Of a stretch of DNA of 26,545 nt, positions 20,859-26,545 are shown piece by piece. A program made the position numbers and the translations under genes. Each line of letters begins with the position of its first letter. Position 1 is the stretch's first letter. The stretch comes from a virus. The notes under the pieces were generated by a model that had not been told where the DNA came from, made no database searches, and saw nothing but the letters and a program-made list of their open reading frames with translations. The stretch lies in IMG/VR virus record IMGVR_UViG_3300031885_000093, positions 1 through 26,545 of that record, one strand, 5' to 3'.

Positions 20859-21925
20859 AGCACATCCTCGATAGCTTCTAGTTCACTAGCGATATCATCA
20901 TCAGAGATAATTGTGCCATTAGATACCTGATAATTTTCTTTGATCCATTGCTGGAAGCTAGTGCTTGAAATAAGAGGCACCCAGAAATCTTTAGTATCGG
21001 TATCTTTTGCACGGAATTTCTTTTCGGAAATCTCGCCTGTTTCAACATCAACCTTAGAGTACCAGCCATTAGATGGTTTAACCACATGACCAGATTCTAG
21101 TGCCATTTCAAGTAATCCAGACCATTTACTAAGACCACCATCAAATTTAACGGTAACAGGAATCTTAGACTTTTCGCGTGAGTGTCTAGACTTTTCTACA
21201 TTAATGATGAAGTTATAACCGGTTAATTCAGTACCATCTTTCTCTTGTTGTCTACCAAGGATGAAAATGTTGTCGGCAGAAAGATAGATACCAGTACCAC
21301 CAGAAACTACAGGTTTGCTGTACAGCTCTTGTGTCATGTAGATATGGTTTACTGCAATCATTGGGATATCATACTTAACCAAATATGGTGTGATCATTCT
21401 AAAGATTGACTTCATTTGCTTTGCACGACTCATATCTTGAGTACTTTTACCGGCAATAGCATCTTCCATTTCTTTCTTGCTAGACATGTTACCAAGAGAA
21501 TCAACAACAAAGATTACTTTATCACCACGTTTAATCTCTTGAAATTGGTGCATGATATCAAATTTAAACTCTTCCATATCCATAATTGGAGTATGTACTA
21601 CACGTTCTTTATCAATACCAAGAGAATCAAAGTATGATTCAGGTGTGCCGAACTCACAATCATAGAACACAAGAACAGAATCTGGGTACTTGTCCATGTA
21701 CGATTTAGCAAGGATCAATGAGAACAATGATTTAAAATGCTTTGATGGTCCGCAGAACAATGTTAGTCCAGGAGTCAAACCGCCATCAATTCTGCCTGAT
21801 AATGCAATATTCAGTGCAGGGATTGGTGTTGTGATCATATCCTTCTTGTTAAAGAACTTAGAACTCGACAAAATCGAGGAGTCCTTAATTGTGCTGTTCT
21901 TTTTAATTCTATCCAATAAACTCAT
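20855..21925 (-). CDS. uvsX: UvsX, RecA-like recombinase
   Basis: The 356-residue protein (T4 UvsX: 391) forms filaments on single-stranded DNA for strand invasion and recombination-dependent replication. The Walker A motif is GPSKHFKS (59-66), with the conserved SKHFKSLFSL found in phage UvsX. The glutamate of YDCEFGTP follows, then Walker B KVIFVVDSLGNMSSKK and the DNA-binding loop-like region VSGGTGIYLSADNIFILGRQ. The acidic C-terminal end (SDDDIASELEAIEDVL) is typical for UvsX. AGGAAC precedes the ATG. It lies 14 nt downstream of the polymerase stop and is coupled to the next gene. Confidence 0.94.
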   Translation of the reverse strand: MSLLDRIKKNSTIKDSSILSSSKFFNKKDMITTPIPALNIALSGRIDGGLTPGLTLFCGPSKHFKSLFSLILAKSYMDKYPDSVLVFYDCEFGTPESYFDSLGIDKERVVHTPIMDMEEFKFDIMHQFQEIKRGDKVIFVVDSLGNMSSKKEMEDAIAGKSTQDMSRAKQMKSIFRMITPYLVKYDIPMIAVNHIYMTQELYSKPVVSGGTGIYLSADNIFILGRQQEKDGTELTGYNFIINVEKSRHSREKSKIPVTVKFDGGLSKWSGLLEMALESGHVVKPSNGWYSKVDVETGEISEKKFRAKDTDTKDFWVPLISSTSFQQWIKENYQVSNGTIISDDDIASELEAIEDVL

Positions 21926-21939
21926 ATTTTGTTCCTGTT

Positions 21940-24594
21940 TCAGTTAAAGAAATCATCTAGTGTACTTGCTTCGGTCTTATCTATAACACTAATAACTTTC
22001 TGTTTGATTGGTTCTACGAAAGTACCAGCATCAAAGAAATCTCCTAGTGTGTTTAGCTTTTCTGTTTGCCACCCCATACAATCCAATATGACTTTAATTG
22101 GGAGGACAAACGTCTTTTCATACTGCATATCATAATCTACATACTTATCTAATCCAAATTCGGTCGGTAACCGCCCAGGAAATGATATGACATCATTCTT
22201 GATTGGGTTTGGCATTTTAAGATATGTGAACTTTAGTTTTTCACCTTCCTGGATATGTGGATACTTCTTTTCTAATCCAAGTTCAGTAAGGTAAAGATTG
22301 TATAATAATGCACCTCTTACATGGATTGGTGTGCGTGACTTGTATATAGTTAAGTCACTAGCATATTTGTTCAACCCATTAACCCCTCGTGGGAATGATA
22401 TTTCTTCTGGAGGTAGCTCAAAGAAATCACTCTTAAATGTGTCTATGAATTCATGTATATCAGTTTCTGACCCGTTCAACATAATTTCAATAGACTTCTT
22501 CATTTTCTCACGAATAGCTGATGGCGTTGAAGATTTCACCATTTCTAGTCCCGTTATTTTGATCTTTGGTTTTGCATATTGCACACCTTCATTGTTATAC
22601 ACGTTTAGGATGTAACGTTTCTTCGCTGTCCAGATACCTTTATCACACAACGCTTCACGCTTCATTACCATCTTTTGTGCGTATGCATGAACATAATCAG
22701 CTAGTTCTTGATAGGATTTATCTATGTGAGGTTGTATTCTATCCTCACACACTCTATCCATAAAATCAATGACTTTATTAGATGGTAATGAAACAGTACC
22801 ACCAACGCCACACACTTTGTTAACAAGTTCAGCTAGTCTCAAATATACAGAATCTGTATCCATATAAATAATATAATCAACATCAACAGTTTTCATTAAA
22901 GAGTTCATATACGTATTAATTGATTTCTCAATCCAACGAACTGATAACTGTCCCGCAGAAGTTACTGATGAAGCTAATCTTATATCATAAAATCTGAAGA
23001 ATCTAGTACCTGTAGCACCATATGCAGAAACTAATGATTCTTTCTTGGCACGTTGTAGGTTGTTGTATCTAGCAATCTTCTTGATCAAGTCAGCTTTCTT
23101 ATCTGTATCAGTTTCTATTTGGTACTCACTTTCAGCGGCTAACATTATGTTCTTGTATGTGCTACGTTGAACATACATATCCTCTAGCATCTTTGGGAAG
23201 AAACCTTGAGATCCAGTTTTAAAGAATTGTCCATTAGGTGCAAAGGTAACACCTTCTAGTTTAGATGTATCAATTTCTTTATGCAACAAACGCTCAATAT
23301 TACAAAGTTCTGATACCTCACGCATATCATCTGTGTAATCACATTCATCAATAAGCATTTCTGGTGAAATATTGTATTGAATCATAATATGTGGATACAG
23401 TGAGTTTAAATCGAAACTCGCCACCCAATCATGTTTACCAATCTGTGGAGATTTTACATATGCACCATCAAACTGTTCCTTCTCTTTGTGTTCACTTTGT
23501 GGTACAATGATGTTCCTTTCTAATAGATAGGAGTACGTCATAGAATCCCACATACGAGTTTGTTTAAACACATCCTCAAGGTTAGTCTTGGTATCATATG
23601 CTAGAGTAAGTGCTAATTCTAAAAGCTTTAGCTTATCCTCCATCATCACAATCAGCTTAACGTCTTGTACGTTATATTCAATATATTTCTGAAAGTTTAA
23701 TGTATACAGCTGGTGTAAGTTCTCAAACTCTTCGTATGATAATTTGCTTTCACCAAGTTCAACATTGGCTATATTGTCTAATCTATACGATTCTTGAGAT
23801 TTGCCACCTGGTGCATACCATTTATACAATTCAAGATAATCTAATGATGCGACACCCATAATTTCATAAGTATTCTGAGATTTACCATGCATATCTTTAA
23901 CTTCTCGTTCTAGTACATTACCCCACGGAGATAGTTTTCTGGTTAATGGTTCGCCAAGAATTTTCACAAATCTATTAACGATGTATGGAACATCGAAGAA
24001 CTTGGTGTTCCAGCCTGTAAGTATGTCTGGATACTTGATCATCCACACATCAAGGAACTTCTTACATAGCATATATTCATCATCACATTTGATGTAGATT
24101 TCTTCACCTTGAGTGACATAATCACCACAACCAAACACACATGTTACGTCACCAATATAACTTATGGTAATTGCTGTTATGGGTGAGTCTGCTTTATCAG
24201 GGTGAGGGAATCCATCATCAGACATAACCTCGATATCGATTATGCCAATAAGAACATTTTCTTTATCGTATTCGATCATACCTTTGTGTTGATCAGCAAT
24301 AAAAGCATACTCATAGCGAGTATTGCCGTATATTGGTGATGCATTAGATACACCATCAAATTGCTTCACATAATCTTTAGCATCTTTCATGCTATCGAAT
24401 TTCTTCTGTTCTAGAAATTTACCACGCAGATTCTTAAAATCTGTTGGCTTTTTAGATTCTATGTATAGCGAGGGTTCATAGTCAATCTTCATCTTGATAC
24501 GTTTACCGTCTTTAACACCACGATAAAGAATGCTATTACCCCATGCTTTTACATTTGTATAGAAATCGTTTGACACTGTTTCAGAATTACTCAT
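21940..24594 (-). CDS. DNA polymerase, family B, T4 gp43 type
   Basis: The 884-residue replicative polymerase (T4 gp43: 898) has the proofreading exonuclease and the polymerase domains intact. Exo I is IIDIEVMS with D120/E122, Exo II TGWNTKFFD (N196, D201), Exo III YNVQD with D311. Polymerase motif A is FDLNSLYP with D395, motif B KKESLVSAYGATG (about 517-529), motif C YMDTDSVY with D579 and D581; KKRY follows. The last residues TLDDFFN look like a sliding-clamp binding peptide, as in T4 and RB69. AGGAAA lies six bases before the ATG. A consensus promoter lies just upstream, so this starts the main replication operon. No intein or intron interrupts it. Confidence 0.96.
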   Translation of the reverse strand: MSNSETVSNDFYTNVKAWGNSILYRGVKDGKRIKMKIDYEPSLYIESKKPTDFKNLRGKFLEQKKFDSMKDAKDYVKQFDGVSNASPIYGNTRYEYAFIADQHKGMIEYDKENVLIGIIDIEVMSDDGFPHPDKADSPITAITISYIGDVTCVFGCGDYVTQGEEIYIKCDDEYMLCKKFLDVWMIKYPDILTGWNTKFFDVPYIVNRFVKILGEPLTRKLSPWGNVLEREVKDMHGKSQNTYEIMGVASLDYLELYKWYAPGGKSQESYRLDNIANVELGESKLSYEEFENLHQLYTLNFQKYIEYNVQDVKLIVMMEDKLKLLELALTLAYDTKTNLEDVFKQTRMWDSMTYSYLLERNIIVPQSEHKEKEQFDGAYVKSPQIGKHDWVASFDLNSLYPHIMIQYNISPEMLIDECDYTDDMREVSELCNIERLLHKEIDTSKLEGVTFAPNGQFFKTGSQGFFPKMLEDMYVQRSTYKNIMLAAESEYQIETDTDKKADLIKKIARYNNLQRAKKESLVSAYGATGTRFFRFYDIRLASSVTSAGQLSVRWIEKSINTYMNSLMKTVDVDYIIYMDTDSVYLRLAELVNKVCGVGGTVSLPSNKVIDFMDRVCEDRIQPHIDKSYQELADYVHAYAQKMVMKREALCDKGIWTAKKRYILNVYNNEGVQYAKPKIKITGLEMVKSSTPSAIREKMKKSIEIMLNGSETDIHEFIDTFKSDFFELPPEEISFPRGVNGLNKYASDLTIYKSRTPIHVRGALLYNLYLTELGLEKKYPHIQEGEKLKFTYLKMPNPIKNDVISFPGRLPTEFGLDKYVDYDMQYEKTFVLPIKVILDCMGWQTEKLNTLGDFFDAGTFVEPIKQKVISVIDKTEASTLDDFFN

Positions 24595-24620
24595 AAATTT
24601 CCTGTTTATATTAAAATTGC

Positions 24621-24649
24621 ATTATACTTCGATATCAGCATCCTGTCAA
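24621..24649 (-). promoter_or_regulatory. Sigma70-type consensus promoter for the polymerase operon
   Basis: On the minus strand TTGACA (24649-24644) is followed after 17 nt by TATAAT (24626-24621). Both hexamers and spacing are ideal. The predicted start is near 24614, 20 nt before the polymerase ATG. The -35 overlaps the TGA stop codon (24646-24648) of the preceding gene. Confidence 0.9.
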
Positions 24650-24951
24650 ACGATAATCCGATTTTCGGGAACAATCAATCCAGAACCAAAGATATTTGCA
24701 TAGTTCTTGATGAAGTCTGCCGCTGGTAGATATGAATACACAATATGCATAGTTTCAAATCCAATTTCCAAATCCGTTTGAGGTTCTGAATGAATTGGGA
24801 ATGGTGAGAACCCAATATTAGTACCACCATCTTTACCTTTAACGATAGCGATACCCACTGGATTTTTCAATCTCATTCCTTGTACATTGTTAACAACAAC
24901 TTCACCAAGAACATCTTCACCTGTTACTAATTTTAATGCTACTACGTTCAT
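24646..24951 (-). CDS. Conserved T4-like phage protein with LSm-like start, 101 aa
   Basis: The 101-residue protein begins NVVALKLVTGEDVLGEVVVNNVQGMRLKNPVGIAIV, a strand-turn-strand pattern (K-L-x-x-G-x-D-V-x-G-E-V) like the Sm/LSm beta-barrel that binds RNA. The middle GFSPFPIHSEPQ and the end YLPAADFIKNYANIFGSGLIVPE are shared, as far as I recall, with a family of uncharacterised T4-like phage proteins near the replication genes. An RNA- or DNA-binding role is a guess from the fold pattern. It is coupled by ATGA to the phosphoesterase gene and ends 51 nt before the polymerase start. Confidence 0.75.
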   Translation of the reverse strand: MNVVALKLVTGEDVLGEVVVNNVQGMRLKNPVGIAIVKGKDGGTNIGFSPFPIHSEPQTDLEIGFETMHIVYSYLPAADFIKNYANIFGSGLIVPENRIIV

Positions 24952-26543
24952 ACTTTCCTCTTAATGTTATTTTCAATTCTCCACTTACCATCAATGATAG
25001 TGATAAGTTGACGTTTACCGTTCTTGTGGATAATACAATGTGTATGTAACCAACTAGATGGACCTTTTGTGTAGTCCATTTTCTTCAATGAAGAAGTGCC
25101 AACGCACCATGCGCCACCTACAATACTAGGTGTATGTGAGTGCCCAATGATACACTTTTCACCAATTTTAGACAAGTTCTGCACAGAGCCTCTAGAACCA
25201 TTAGGACCAGCATCACCATGCATTGATAATGTGATACCGTGCAAAGCGAATCCATTTTCAATAAATCTAACTTTATCTCTTGATTGGTAATCCTGCAACT
25301 CTTGAATTTTATATACTTGTTCTAGATAAATTTCTAGTGCTGATCTGCCTAACCCACTTCTGATATCACCCAATTTCAAATACATCAACTGATGATAAAT
25401 TTCCGCATTCACATAATCAAATTTAGGATCACTAATGTTCAGCCATTTATCAATGTGGTCGTCATGATTGGATCCAACTATAAGTGTTAGCGCAAATTTA
25501 GGTGTGGTATCAAATACATGATCCAGTGATAGTTTCAGCTCTTCTCTCAATGAGCCGTTCTGTGTCACTTGATGTTTCTTCCACCTAGTAAAGAAGTCAT
25601 TCATGTGATGATGTGAAATACTATAGCTGTCTATAATATCACCACGGATGATGTATTTCGGTTTTAATCTATCTACTATACCACCAGCACCATATGTGGC
25701 TTCCACAACTTCTTTGTCGGCAAATAGTACGTGTTCATCACCAGTATAGATAGCATCGATGTCTTCGAAGTTGACAAACCCAGTAGCGCCCCACTTTTCA
25801 TCTAGATCATGGAATACACCAGTTTTATCTGCTAACAATTGTCTAATGAAGAATATATCACTCTTTTTATCGATATCAATAACAACAGCACCAAAGCAAT
25901 GATGGAATTGTGCACGATGACCAGCTTTGCTTGCACTATAGTTATTCTTTAGTGATATGCTGCCAGTAGAATGTAGTATGATGCTATCTCGCCACGAATT
26001 AACCGCAATAGATTTCATTTGTACCACTGGGTGTCCTACAATAGTGGTCATACCTTCACAGATACCATCAATACCAGTTAGAGGATTAGTAGCAGTAGCC
26101 TGTATGTTACAATCACCAATGACCTTAAACTTATCTTTATACTTAATATTTTCATTTAGGATGTGTGGAACTGCTTCTGGTGGCCATTCCATATCATCAC
26201 CATCCATAGCTGGATTTCTATATCTGTTACCAATGATGAACAATTTATAGTTCTTTTGGTCGCAATATTTTTCCAATCCTGACAAGAAATCACCAAAAAC
26301 TTCGGTGTTGTTCAAGCAAGAAGTAACCACAATACCATCGTATTGGCCATATACATCTTCGAATTGAATGGAACCATTCCCGATAACTGGGTCCGGTAAA
26401 CTTTGTCTGATAATTGGTGATGGTGGATCGTAGAAATTAACGGAACAATCTTTACACTTGTGTCTTTGCCTTAGAACACCATTAGAGATTTCAGTGCCCT
26501 TCTTGATAAAGTTAGTCGAGCCACAGTTAGGACAGGTGTTCAT
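24948..26543 (-). CDS. Zinc-ribbon metallophosphoesterase (Mre11/T5 A1-like)
   Basis: The 531-residue protein starts with a zinc ribbon C4/C7 and C30/C33 (CPNC, CKDC) of the kind seen in transposases and DNA-binding proteins. The middle third (IVVTSCLNNTEVFGDFLSGLEKYC...IIGNRYRN) has no clear match. The C-terminal half is a complete metallophosphoesterase: D269-x-H271 (GDEH), GD302xxD305, GSNH360D361, H442 in MHGD, and GHSH (467-470). This is the set found in Mre11/SbcD-type nucleases and calcineurin-like phosphatases. Phage T5's A1 protein, which degrades host DNA, is similar in size and, as far as I recall, also a metallophosphoesterase; that link is tentative. Start at 26543 is two bases from the window edge, so upstream extension cannot be excluded. 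Confidence 0.85.
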   Translation of the reverse strand: MNTCPNCGSTNFIKKGTEISNGVLRQRHKCKDCSVNFYDPPSPIIRQSLPDPVIGNGSIQFEDVYGQYDGIVVTSCLNNTEVFGDFLSGLEKYCDQKNYKLFIIGNRYRNPAMDGDDMEWPPEAVPHILNENIKYKDKFKVIGDCNIQATATNPLTGIDGICEGMTTIVGHPVVQMKSIAVNSWRDSIILHSTGSISLKNNYSASKAGHRAQFHHCFGAVVIDIDKKSDIFFIRQLLADKTGVFHDLDEKWGATGFVNFEDIDAIYTGDEHVLFADKEVVEATYGAGGIVDRLKPKYIIRGDIIDSYSISHHHMNDFFTRWKKHQVTQNGSLREELKLSLDHVFDTTPKFALTLIVGSNHDDHIDKWLNISDPKFDYVNAEIYHQLMYLKLGDIRSGLGRSALEIYLEQVYKIQELQDYQSRDKVRFIENGFALHGITLSMHGDAGPNGSRGSVQNLSKIGEKCIIGHSHTPSIVGGAWCVGTSSLKKMDYTKGPSSWLHTHCIIHKNGKRQLITIIDGKWRIENNIKRKV

Positions 26544-26545
26544 AA

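Noticed and set aside
22863-22870. TATAAATA octamer on the plus strand
   Set aside because: It is formed by polymerase motif C codons and leads to no gene in that direction.
1-26545. tRNA genes, CRISPR arrays, insertion sequences
   Set aside because: Reading both strands, I saw no cloverleaf-like tract, no regularly spaced repeats and no transposase; the zinc ribbon at 24948-26543 belongs to a phosphoesterase.

Overview
The window looks like part of the genome of a tailed phage of the T4 superfamily (a T4-like myovirus) that infects a Gram-negative bacterium. The evidence is a T4-type replication and recombination set (family B DNA polymerase, UvsX, gp41 helicase, gp61-type primase, RNase H) together with small proteins typical of marine T4-like phages, such as a ligase-N-terminus-like 140-aa protein, a protein carrying the YATATKMA motif and a WVHIQ-type virion protein. 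A nested i-spanin/o-spanin pair implies a host with an outer membrane. The DNA is AT-rich. Genes are packed with 1- to 41-nt overlaps and all but one lie on the minus strand. The host cannot be named from the sequence.

Layout, following minus-strand transcription from high to low coordinates: (1) 26543-24646, a zinc-ribbon metallophosphoesterase and a 101-aa conserved protein. (2) 24594-19223, DNA polymerase, UvsX, a small protein and gp41 helicase, behind a consensus sigma70-type promoter. (3) 19226-14909, six glycan-modification genes: five glycosyltransferase-like proteins and one SAM methyltransferase. (4) 14853-9946, a late module with a T4-type late promoter at its head. It holds a P-loop protein, core/scaffold-like proteins, a virion protein, a previously unlisted 55-aa protein and a lysis cassette (two-TM i-spanin with nested o-spanin, then a coiled-coil/TM protein). 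(5) 9886-4948, primase, a MazG-like pyrophosphohydrolase, NrdB and NrdA, behind a second consensus promoter. The nrdB-nrdA junction is interrupted by a GIY-YIG homing endonuclease gene on the plus strand. (6) 4928-2705, zinc ribbon, GIY-YIG-like protein, hypothetical protein, RNase H and the ligase-N-like protein. (7) 2642-166, behind a third consensus promoter: a CobT-like metallopeptidase/VWA protein, a small protein and a GroES-like co-chaperonin. (8) 165-1, a non-coding, hairpin- and repeat-bearing tract of unlike base composition.

The genes fit one infection programme. Host-sigma70 promoters drive nucleotide supply (NrdAB, MazG-like) and replication or recombination. A late promoter drives capsid-core and lysis genes. 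The best candidates for new biology are the promoter/palindrome overlap at the homing-endonuclease insertion, the short N-terminal segments of late proteins that resemble T4 capsid-targeting sequences, the embedded two-frame lysis genes with an unusual two-TM i-spanin, the CobT-like protease/VWA fusion, and the zinc-ribbon phosphoesterase.
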